DNA of 64,000 bases from G963665085 sp963665085 (GTDB taxonomy: Bacteria > Bacteroidota > Bacteroidia > Bacteroidales > JAAAOM01). Of the stretch, positions 8,432 to 16,772 are shown one piece after another. Both the position numbers and the translations under genes were made by a program. The DNA lies in contig CAXXXS010000001.1 of the NCBI GenBank assembly GCA_963665085.2, forward strand, positions 1,364,001-1,428,000. The letters run 5' to 3'. The notes below the pieces were generated by a model that worked only from the letters and a program-made list of their open reading frames with translations, was not told the origin of the DNA and searched no databases. How positions within the stretch are numbered: position 1 is the stretch's first letter; every line of letters begins with the position of its first letter.

Positions 8432-11116
8432 TTATTTAGATACAACATCAATTAATTTTTCGCTTACATTCCATCCCCTTACTGAGACTTGATAATCACC
8501 ATCAAGATTAACCTTAGAGTAATCAATGGTTATTAATTTTGAATCGCCGGGTAATATGGATACATAATTATCGTCATAAAAAACCGGTAAAACTCTTTCA
8601 CCTGTATTCTTATCAACCAAAGAAATTCGATTAAAAAAGGCAAGAGGACTTTTTTCAGGATTTGTAATAGTTACTTCAATTTTATTATTCCCGAGCATAA
8701 GGGCATCAACACTTACTTCTGTTTGTTCCATTGTTTGCAAACCAGAATAATTCTCTGTTGAATCTGGATACCAATAGATGTTTTCACTGATAGTTTCTCC
8801 TGTTAATTCACTCAGTGATAAATACAGGAATACTCCTTCTTCTTTTGAGTATTCGTCGATTTGATTTTTCACGGATAAATATTTTTGTAGGAGGCTTGCT
8901 CCAACTTCTAGTATCAGTTTGGTCACAGGAATTTCAGAACCATCTAATTTAATAAATTTGGCATCGAGCATTAGATCCCGTTTTGTCTCAAATGTATTGT
9001 TTACAGCCATAATCATACCATCAACCGGATTACACATTATGTGAATAGGTTCTGCACCATGATTAAGTCCATATAAGCAGGCGTTGGGATCTAAATAATA
9101 ATCGTACATCTGTCCGCGTAGAGAAGTCCATGGATTTTGTGTTTTCCAAATCATATAACCCGTGTACCAATCCCACATGTGGGCGCTAAATCCCTCGGCC
9201 AATGCCCTGTATTGATTGTAATTTACCAATTGGGCTTTTTCTCCGAAATCTTTAATGTCAGTTGCTTCTCCATATAAATTGATATGATGGCCATACCCTA
9301 AATCTTTGTGATAAGCCCACACAGAATCTATTTTTCGGTTTATATAATCAGGAACAACCATATTTTCTTCCGGAATGAAACGTTTGATAGATTCGTAATC
9401 TCCTGTTCCAACAGAACCTACTTCCGAATTAAAAGGGTATGTTCTGTGTTCCCAGAAAGTATTCATGTTTTGAATTCCATAAGGCCCGTCTCCATTTCCA
9501 CCAAGGAAATTATAAGACATTTCATCTGAGTTGGAGTAAGGGAAGAAAAAACGTGTTCCATCAAGAACTGGTATAATAGAATCCTGTAACGCAGTTAAAA
9601 TATCTTCGGGAGGTGTAATCTCATTACCTCCGCACCAGAATGCCAGAGAAGCATGATTTCTTACCATTTTAATCTGGTCTGCTGCTGATTCTATTACAAG
9701 GTGATGATCATCCGGGTATTTCCTGCGGGCATATTGATCCTCTTTTTTCTTTGGATCTAACCATTTCCCGTTGCAGTCGCCTGAGAACCAAAAATCCTGC
9801 ATAACAAGTATTCCGTATTTATCACATGCCTGGTAAAATTCTGGGCGTTCAAGCAGGGCTCCACCCCAAATTCGGATAAGGTTAAGGTTCATATCGCGAT
9901 GGAACCGGACTTCTGTATCATATCTATCGGGTGATAATCTCAACATTGCATCTGAGATTATCCAGTTTCCCCCTTTTATAAAAATTTTCTGACCGTTTAC
10001 TTTAATTTCTGCACTTCGGGTTCTTTCGTTCCACTCCGTAGTGATTTCACGAATTCCAATAGCTACATTTTCTTCATCAAGAAGATTTCTTTTTGTATCG
10101 ATAAATTTTAAGTTAAAGTCATAAAGATTCTGTTCTCCATAGCCATTTGGCCACCATAGTTTTGGATTCTCGACCAACAAGTCGGGTAATTCAATTTTAG
10201 TTGTTGTATGAGGTTGTAAGGTAACGTTAACATCTGCTAACTTATCATCTATCGTACATTCAATAATTCCTTCTATGATTTCATCTGTTGGATTTTCCAC
10301 TTCAACCGAAGAAGTAATAATTGCAGCTTCTTGATTTTTTCCTGGAAATCGTTTACCAGGAACCTTTGTTATAACATGAGGATTTTTAAGATTGACTAAA
10401 AGATTTTTCTCAATGGTAACAATATCCCATATTCCTGTGTTTCTATCGCGAATGGGTTGAATCCAGTCCCAGCCAGCAACATATTGATGCATTACATTTT
10501 TTGCAATGGTTCCATCGCCACCTTGTCCTCCATTCGGATTTCCAACAGGATCAGGAGGAAGAACCAGTACTGCAAGACGGTTATCACCTTTGCGGGAAAG
10601 AAAAGAAGTGATGTTATAGCTTTGTCGCAGGTACATCCCTTCATGTGTTTTTTTATTTAGTTTTTTTCCATTCAGGTATACTTCGCAAGAGTAATTAACG
10701 CCACGAAGATGAAGCCATACCTGTTCCTCTTTTGAAGATAATTTTTCGTTAAAATCACAGACAAACCAATAAGTGTAGCAATTCCTACCTGTATCATAGA
10801 TATCGGGAATTTTTTTATTGTTCATACCGTAAAATGGATCAGGAACAAGATCGTTGTTGAGAAGTGTTGTTAAAACAGTACCCGGAACTGTGGCAGGTAA
10901 CCAGTTTTGAAGTTCCAGATCAGAAGATGACAGCTGTTCTCCACTTATATTAATACTGTCAATATTTTTACAAATCCAGTTCTTATCTAAATTATATTCG
11001 TTTTGGGCAACAGCAGGAATTAAACTAAAAAAGAATAAGCTAATTACTGCAAACTGCTTTAGGTATTTGGCAGGTCTCATTGTATTGTTTAATTGTTTAT
11101 GGATTATCTGTCTCAT
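8432..11116 (-). CDS. Glycoside hydrolase family 2, beta-mannosidase / exo-glucosaminidase-like
   Basis: An 894-residue GH2 enzyme with a secretion signal (ending IPAVAQ). Domain order is sugar-binding jelly roll (about 40-230), immunoglobulin-like GH2 domain, TIM barrel (from about 350) and C-terminal beta domains. NLIRIWGGALLERPEFY, the acid/base Glu in WCGGNE and the likely nucleophile Glu in FNSEVGS place it with the beta-mannosidase/exo-beta-glucosaminidase branch rather than beta-galactosidases. The exact substrate cannot be decided by eye. Its ATG overlaps the preceding stop in an ATGA arrangement, so translation is probably coupled. A second ATG at 11080 would give a shorter, more typical signal peptide. 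Confidence 0.88.
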   Translation of the reverse strand: MRQIIHKQLNNTMRPAKYLKQFAVISLFFFSLIPAVAQNEYNLDKNWICKNIDSINISGEQLSSSDLELQNWLPATVPGTVLTTLLNNDLVPDPFYGMNNKKIPDIYDTGRNCYTYWFVCDFNEKLSSKEEQVWLHLRGVNYSCEVYLNGKKLNKKTHEGMYLRQSYNITSFLSRKGDNRLAVLVLPPDPVGNPNGGQGGDGTIAKNVMHQYVAGWDWIQPIRDRNTGIWDIVTIEKNLLVNLKNPHVITKVPGKRFPGKNQEAAIITSSVEVENPTDEIIEGIIECTIDDKLADVNVTLQPHTTTKIELPDLLVENPKLWWPNGYGEQNLYDFNLKFIDTKRNLLDEENVAIGIREITTEWNERTRSAEIKVNGQKIFIKGGNWIISDAMLRLSPDRYDTEVRFHRDMNLNLIRIWGGALLERPEFYQACDKYGILVMQDFWFSGDCNGKWLDPKKKEDQYARRKYPDDHHLVIESAADQIKMVRNHASLAFWCGGNEITPPEDILTALQDSIIPVLDGTRFFFPYSNSDEMSYNFLGGNGDGPYGIQNMNTFWEHRTYPFNSEVGSVGTGDYESIKRFIPEENMVVPDYINRKIDSVWAYHKDLGYGHHINLYGEATDIKDFGEKAQLVNYNQYRALAEGFSAHMWDWYTGYMIWKTQNPWTSLRGQMYDYYLDPNACLYGLNHGAEPIHIMCNPVDGMIMAVNNTFETKRDLMLDAKFIKLDGSEIPVTKLILEVGASLLQKYLSVKNQIDEYSKEEGVFLYLSLSELTGETISENIYWYPDSTENYSGLQTMEQTEVSVDALMLGNNKIEVTITNPEKSPLAFFNRISLVDKNTGERVLPVFYDDNYVSILPGDSKLITIDYSKVNLDGDYQVSVRGWNVSEKLIDVVSK

Positions 11117-12972
11117 TCTGAAATAATTTTAACATTATCTATATAATAATTACACACATCAATTGGTTCGTCAGCACTAGGCAATGGTGGTTTTTCCTTT
11201 TGATTTGGTGTTTTCCTATTTGGCAGGGAGCGATAAGTTCCAGTGAAAAAAGATACCCGTTCAACTGATTTTACAGCCTCTGATAGCTGAAGATTTTCTT
11301 TAATTAATTGGTCGGCTATTGAAACATCATAGCTGCCATAAAGGTTCGCATTTATTGTAAGTTTAATATTATACCATTTATTGGCATCGTACTTTTGAAG
11401 AATTGTTTCATTTGATCCGTCCATGGCTATAATGTTTCCTTTATTGCTAAACCATAAACGAACAGGTCTGTTGCCATAACGATCAAGAACATTAATCTCT
11501 AATCGTCCGCTTTCCTGTTCAGTAAAGACAGAGAATTCCATTTCTATTTTATTTCCTTCCTGAAAGACTCGTGTAGCTTTTGCGTAATCGTACAAATCAC
11601 TATCTGATAATCTTAAACTTTTATCAGATTTATTTGGGAAGGGAGCAATATCAATCGAAGCCCATTTGGGAGCGTAAATATTCCAGTCTGTTATAGCCTT
11701 TGTCTGTAAATCATTGAAATTATCATTCACAGAGCCATCAACTGCATATTTAATAGGAACGGGAATACGACTAATCCAGATGTCTTCTTTATTAACACTG
11801 TAGGTTAACCACATATCTTCACCCGGAGGATTACCATTTCCTTCAACGATTCCTCTCATGTAATTTGGACCGAAATCTTTCCATCTTCCGAAAAATCGCC
11901 TGGGAGGGACTTCTCCCTGTACGGTGAGCATGTTATCATAAATGATCCCGTCATCACTGGTTACTACGATAAGTGGATATCTGTATTCCTGCGTATAAAT
12001 GGGATTGTACGACATAGCATATCGACCATCTTCGGTTTGTTGCCCCCAGTTTTTACCGCCGGGCATAATTAAGGATGGCACTTTTACAGGTTGAGAAAAT
12101 GTTTTTCCTTCATCTGAAGAAATTGCGGCTGTTGAGAATTTCCATAAAGCAACAACCTTACCATCTTTCCTGTGATAATAAGATGTTGCTTCTACACTGT
12201 CTTTATATTCTTTAAATGAAGGGTAAAAATTATCGTTCCCACTATCTTCATCAATCCATTGGAGCGTCATTAATTTATCGGATAAAAGAGCATTACAAGC
12301 GTCAACAAATCCTTTGTCTTTTGATTTTGTATAGAAAGGATAGCTTGTATTTGATTCATCCCAGTGATTATAGCTGCTATAACGAATAAAATAGATCGGT
12401 CCAAAAGAACCGTCTTTATAAATTTCACGAACAACACGGCCAATTCCACCATATTTAAAAGGATGCTGGGTATGGCCATAAAAGCCACAAGCCAGAAGGC
12501 GGTTGTTTGGCGCAACAAAGAACCCCATTCGCTGGTGCATCATGTAGCCATCATATCCCTCTGGTATCTCAACATTATCCAGAGCTTCATAAACAGGGAA
12601 TACTACCTTTGGCATATCCCAATTTCGTCCGTCTTTTGAGGTAGCTAATAAAGTATGTTCCGGTGCAATATGTTCATCTTTTGGATTGCTTAAATACTGA
12701 ACAAAGAACTGGTTATTCCAATAAGCTATGTTGGGGGCATGGTTATATGTCCATCCAAAATTATCAGACCATTCAGGATGCGTTTTATTTGCCCTTAAGA
12801 TTTGACGGTTTTCAACTCCAACAACTGGCCTGAGCGCACCATCATGCACTGTAGGATCAGCAATTTCTCCGCCAACATAACGTACGGGTTCGTTAACACT
12901 TCCTGTTTGCGATAAAACACATCTGGTAGTAAATAAAACACCAACCAGGATTAATTTAATTTGTTTATACAT
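11113..12972 (-). CDS. Secreted sialidase-like beta-propeller protein
   Basis: A 619-residue secreted protein (signal peptide ending RCVLSQ). Residues of about 30-410 look like a six-bladed propeller of the sialidase/BNR superfamily: recurring Ser-x-Asp-x-Gly-x-x-(Trp/Phe) motifs such as TSKDGRNW, SSDEGKTF and TSDDGI. The last 200 residues look like a concanavalin/LamG-type jelly roll. Such proteins in Bacteroidota carbohydrate loci include sialidases and several unassigned hydrolase families, so the activity is uncertain. It lies between the TIM-barrel protein (25 bases upstream) and the GH2 gene (4-base overlap), so it probably acts on the same glycan. Confidence 0.7.
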   Translation of the reverse strand: MYKQIKLILVGVLFTTRCVLSQTGSVNEPVRYVGGEIADPTVHDGALRPVVGVENRQILRANKTHPEWSDNFGWTYNHAPNIAYWNNQFFVQYLSNPKDEHIAPEHTLLATSKDGRNWDMPKVVFPVYEALDNVEIPEGYDGYMMHQRMGFFVAPNNRLLACGFYGHTQHPFKYGGIGRVVREIYKDGSFGPIYFIRYSSYNHWDESNTSYPFYTKSKDKGFVDACNALLSDKLMTLQWIDEDSGNDNFYPSFKEYKDSVEATSYYHRKDGKVVALWKFSTAAISSDEGKTFSQPVKVPSLIMPGGKNWGQQTEDGRYAMSYNPIYTQEYRYPLIVVTSDDGIIYDNMLTVQGEVPPRRFFGRWKDFGPNYMRGIVEGNGNPPGEDMWLTYSVNKEDIWISRIPVPIKYAVDGSVNDNFNDLQTKAITDWNIYAPKWASIDIAPFPNKSDKSLRLSDSDLYDYAKATRVFQEGNKIEMEFSVFTEQESGRLEINVLDRYGNRPVRLWFSNKGNIIAMDGSNETILQKYDANKWYNIKLTINANLYGSYDVSIADQLIKENLQLSEAVKSVERVSFFTGTYRSLPNRKTPNQKEKPPLPSADEPIDVCNYYIDNVKIISE

Positions 12973-12997
12973 CTCTCTATTTATCCTATTATATATA

Positions 12998-15634
12998 CTA
13001 TTGAATTAATACTTCATCTGTAAACATCCATGAATTTGTTCCTTTGAAAAGATATCCTTCCGGAATTTCACCAAAAGTTTTTATTACAATCCGCACATAT
13101 CGTGCATTCGTTTTATTACAATTAACCTTGAAAGGAACCAGATACGGCTCGCCCCGTTTTGAAACCATGTTGTTCTTTTTCTCTGCAGATAATTTGAAAT
13201 CCACTCCTGAATTTGAGGTGTAAACAAAAGCCTCTTTTGGCAAGAAGATACCACTATTGGGATCGCAGAGTAAATTAATTGTTACATTATTTATCTCTGT
13301 TTTCTTTTCCATATCGATGGTAAAAACAACTGTTGAATCAAGGAATCCCAGCCAATTTCCGTCTTTAAACGATGTAGTTCCCATTATTGCGTTGGTTAAA
13401 CCGGAATCGCCCTGTGCCTTGTAATTATCATGATATTTTGTATCGTAGCTGATTGGCTTACCAAGTGCTTTGTTCACAGGAACAAAAATTTTACTCTCCG
13501 CCAGTGTTTTTTGTTTCTCAACTAAAACTGCTTTTATTTCTGATGCGTTTTTTATATTAAAAGGCTGTTTATAAGGCGTCATTTTTTTGTTGTTAAGCGC
13601 ATACTTTAAGGAAGCATTTTTAAGATTGGTATGGATGGATACCGTTGCAGTTTTATTCTCGTTTATAGTATAATTGATAATTGGATCGGGTGCTATTTTA
13701 AGTTGATCAAACCAGGCTGTCCCTTTATCAAGCAGTTCTAATTGAACAATAGCATTTGTTGTAGTAGTATCTGCTTTGAAATAGAAAGAATATTCTTTCC
13801 ACTGATTACTTAACTCAAATATTTTTTCTTGTCCGGCTGTTTCTATTGAAAACTTAAACCTTGGAGACGATGTTTTATCTGAAGATTTTGCCCAGATGGA
13901 AGTGCTGTATGTATTTCCTGATTTTAGAATAATTGGAATGAATTTTACTTTTTTTCCAGCGCTATCAGCAGGATTTGTAATTTGCAAACTGTATTTGCCT
14001 TCAATACTTTCCTTTGAATCAATAAAAACAGTAGCGCCCGGATCTGCTTTTTGAGGAAAAGAATAGGAGAGACTTTGTCCATCTGCTAAACCTGGATTGG
14101 TAGTTTTTTCAAAGCCGGGATTATAAATCAGGTTACCATCAGTTTGTTTATTTTCAGAATTATTTGGTTTAATCATATATACTCTTGTTCCCAGCGCATC
14201 AATAATATCTTCTATTGCACCTGAATTTGTTGTTAGTTCCCTGTTTTCGAAACAAACTTCAATGTTACTATTAGGAGAAACATATTCTTTAAATTGTGCA
14301 ATAAAAGGTTCTGGAGTATTTGATTTATTAACGACTATGACCAATTTTTCATTTTTATAAGAAAAGTATCGTGCTATTATTTCGGAGTCATTTGTTTTTA
14401 ACACTTCCGATTTTTCATCAGATAATAAAAACGGAGCCATATTTTTTAGTTCAACCGCCATTTTGCTACATTCTGCCCAGGCAGAAACAGACTGAGGATT
14501 TAGGTTATCTTTAGAACGAATAAAATATTGTATTCCTTTTGCACCATAGGCCAATCCTAAATATGTCATTGCCCTGATTTCCTGGGCGCTTGGTTCCCTG
14601 GGCCACATTTCAGAACCACCAAAAGCCTGAGGAACAAGCCAAACGGATTTTTCATGCTGAAAAAGTTGAAATAACTGATCAACATAATCCTGTACAGATC
14701 CTACTGATTTAGGAATCGGATAAGGATCGGTCATAGCAATATCCATCGTATTTCGAAAAGCATCCACTTTAGAAGGCATCATAAATACAATGGAAACTGG
14801 ATGATAAGGGTCGAGTTGATGAATAAAATTATATGCTTTCTCCAATAATTCGGGAGGGCGCCCCTGCCCGTCGGGTTCATCATTGATGTACCAGGATAAC
14901 AAAGCAGGATGATCTTTGAATGTCAGAATCTCATTTTTGAGTAGCTCAAATTTCTCTTCTTCTGTTTTATCCAAACCTTTCGCGCCATTATGGCCAGAGC
15001 CGATAAGAGAATTAACAGAATACTGTACTTTAATTCCAAGCGCTGCACATCGATCCATATATTCTTTTCGCAAATCAATTCCTTCGGGGAGATTACTCTG
15101 ATAAGGACCGATCATATTAAAACCTTTTACAACTTCTTGTTCGGGCAAATCGTTTACGGGTCCACAATAAAAGCCAAAGGGGAAAAATGGCCGACCGTCA
15201 GCAATAAGGCCACCTGTCTCTAAATCAATTTTCACTTCATTGTTTGCTGGTGCCAGGTGCTGAATTTTTACAGTGTCTGTTTTTATTAGATGATGGTTTT
15301 CAGAAATATGAGCAATAATCTGTGTCTCACCAATAACGTATTGACTTAAAGGTAAATTTATTTTCAGCGTAGCTGAGGTGAATTGAGAATGTAATATTTT
15401 TTCATTTTTGTTATTGAACAAAGTAATTTGATAATCATTGAAATGACTATTCCCGTTCAACTTTGCAATTATAGCGATACTGTCTTCGGTAGTGTAATAG
15501 TTGTATTTGCTAAATACTTTTGGATAAATAGTTTGTGATTTTGCATCAACAAAAAATCCACAAATAATTATGAATATAATTGCCAACTGTCTAATAATTC
15601 TTAAAGAATTCTTTTTTATTGAATATACCTGCAT
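12998..15634 (-). CDS. Secreted TIM-barrel glycoside hydrolase-like protein with binding modules
   Basis: An 878-residue secreted protein with an N-terminal signal/anchor (about 13-34), a beta-sandwich, then a TIM-barrel-like catalytic region (about 140-400). A probable acid/base Glu sits in SWYINDEPDG and conserved aromatics occur in AYGAKGIQYF. It resembles GH2/GH5-clan proteins without matching one family clearly by eye. After the barrel come a beta-sandwich carbohydrate-binding module (about 505-665) and a C-terminal F5/8-type discoidin-like domain (about 730-878). It is the first gene of the four-gene operon. The specificity is unknown. Confidence 0.65.
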   Translation of the reverse strand: MQVYSIKKNSLRIIRQLAIIFIIICGFFVDAKSQTIYPKVFSKYNYYTTEDSIAIIAKLNGNSHFNDYQITLFNNKNEKILHSQFTSATLKINLPLSQYVIGETQIIAHISENHHLIKTDTVKIQHLAPANNEVKIDLETGGLIADGRPFFPFGFYCGPVNDLPEQEVVKGFNMIGPYQSNLPEGIDLRKEYMDRCAALGIKVQYSVNSLIGSGHNGAKGLDKTEEEKFELLKNEILTFKDHPALLSWYINDEPDGQGRPPELLEKAYNFIHQLDPYHPVSIVFMMPSKVDAFRNTMDIAMTDPYPIPKSVGSVQDYVDQLFQLFQHEKSVWLVPQAFGGSEMWPREPSAQEIRAMTYLGLAYGAKGIQYFIRSKDNLNPQSVSAWAECSKMAVELKNMAPFLLSDEKSEVLKTNDSEIIARYFSYKNEKLVIVVNKSNTPEPFIAQFKEYVSPNSNIEVCFENRELTTNSGAIEDIIDALGTRVYMIKPNNSENKQTDGNLIYNPGFEKTTNPGLADGQSLSYSFPQKADPGATVFIDSKESIEGKYSLQITNPADSAGKKVKFIPIILKSGNTYSTSIWAKSSDKTSSPRFKFSIETAGQEKIFELSNQWKEYSFYFKADTTTTNAIVQLELLDKGTAWFDQLKIAPDPIINYTINENKTATVSIHTNLKNASLKYALNNKKMTPYKQPFNIKNASEIKAVLVEKQKTLAESKIFVPVNKALGKPISYDTKYHDNYKAQGDSGLTNAIMGTTSFKDGNWLGFLDSTVVFTIDMEKKTEINNVTINLLCDPNSGIFLPKEAFVYTSNSGVDFKLSAEKKNNMVSKRGEPYLVPFKVNCNKTNARYVRIVIKTFGEIPEGYLFKGTNSWMFTDEVLIQ

Positions 15635-16102
15635 CTATATTTTTTTACAAAAAACTAATCGATAGATTTTATAATCGTTTTGAGACTTTTTAAAATTGAG
15701 ATAACTATTTTCATGGCCTCCTAAATCCTCCTCAGAGAAGGACTTGAAGAAGAACTATAAAATAACTCGATCCTGAAATAACATCGAAGACTTGATAAGT
15801 CACCCTTTTAGGAGGTCTTCAAAAGGAAAGTTATTTTATATCTCATTTTAAATCAAAACTGTCTCTTAGTTTTAATAAATATTTAGCAGGTGTGCACGCG
15901 AATATATTAAGATATTTTGTAATATGATTAACTAAAACGTTAAAAATACGTTGTGATATTTTTCTGCTAAAAAATAGAACGCTTTAATTGAGGCGTTTGT
16001 AAATAAATATTCAATATCAGTTACTGTTTAAAAGATAATAGTTAAAAAAAATTATGTCCATCCTATAATTCGATTTTTTTAACTTTACACAAAACTATAT
16101 AA
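15635..16102. other. Gene-free stretch with interleaved inverted repeats
   Basis: Lies between the divergent GH operon and the hemolysin-III gene. It carries the repeat element at 15717-15839 and a likely -7 element TAACTTTA (16080-16087, one mismatch) for the downstream gene. No coding potential is seen. Confidence 0.6.
15717..15839. repeat. Dispersed palindromic repeat copy B with interleaved inverted arms
   Basis: The left part (15717-15751) is the inverse of copy A at 5866. Two inverted repeats interleave: CCTCCTAAA (15717-15725) with TTTAGGAGG (15807-15815), and ATAAAATAACT (15757-15767) with AGTTATTTTAT (15829-15839). It could be a small non-autonomous mobile element or a structured RNA. 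Confidence 0.45.
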
Positions 16103-16771
16103 ATGGAAGAATCTCGGAGATTTTCAGTTGGGGAAGAAATTGCAAATGCTATATCGCATGGATTAGGTATTGTTTTTGGTATTGTTGCATTAACACTAAT
16201 GGTTGTGTTTGCTGCAATACATGGGAATGCATGGCATATAGTCAGCTTTTCAATTTTTGGGGCCACCATGATTCTTCTCTATTTATCATCAACATTTAAT
16301 CATGCACTTCCTTTTGGAACCAAGGCGAAAGATTTCTTTCACAATTTTGATCAAATAGCAATCTATTTACTTATTGCCGGAACTTATACTCCTCTCTCTT
16401 TAGTTGTTATAAGGAATGATTGGGGCTGGGTAATGTTTGGAATTGAATGGGGTTTTGCATTGGCAGGTATAATCATAAAATTAGCAAAACCAAATAAGTT
16501 CTCTGCAGGAGTAAAATGGTTCTACCTAATTTCATATATAGTTATGGGGTGGTTATTGCTTTTCTTTTTAAATCCACTCTTTAGTAATATGGAACCAATG
16601 GGGATGGGTTTTATTTTTATTGGAGGCGCATTTTATACTTTGGGTACAATTTTTTTTAGATGGGAAAAATTAAATTACAACCATCTTATCTGGCATATAT
16701 TTGTTCTGGCAGGGAGTGCCTGCCACTGGATTGCTATATTATTTTATACTTTACCCTGGAACAACAGTTAA
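16103..16771 (+). CDS. Hemolysin III family (PAQR/TrhA-like) membrane protein
   Basis: A 222-residue protein with seven predicted membrane helices. Family landmarks are NAISHGLGI near the start, LSSTFNHAL after helix 2, FDQIAIYLLIAGTYTP, and IWHIFVLAGSACHW in the last third. The conserved histidines of the PAQR/hemolysin III family form a metal site. In bacteria these proteins are linked to membrane homeostasis, and hemolysis is not the likely role. It is a single gene whose stop is one base from the stop of the convergent GH16-like gene. Confidence 0.88.
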   Translation: MEESRRFSVGEEIANAISHGLGIVFGIVALTLMVVFAAIHGNAWHIVSFSIFGATMILLYLSSTFNHALPFGTKAKDFFHNFDQIAIYLLIAGTYTPLSLVVIRNDWGWVMFGIEWGFALAGIIIKLAKPNKFSAGVKWFYLISYIVMGWLLLFFLNPLFSNMEPMGMGFIFIGGAFYTLGTIFFRWEKLNYNHLIWHIFVLAGSACHWIAILFYTLPWNNS

Positions 16772-16772
16772 T

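Noticed and set aside
5954..15634. A complete polysaccharide utilisation locus
   Set aside because: No SusC, SusD, HTCS or ECF sigma/anti-sigma gene is found next to the four secreted proteins.
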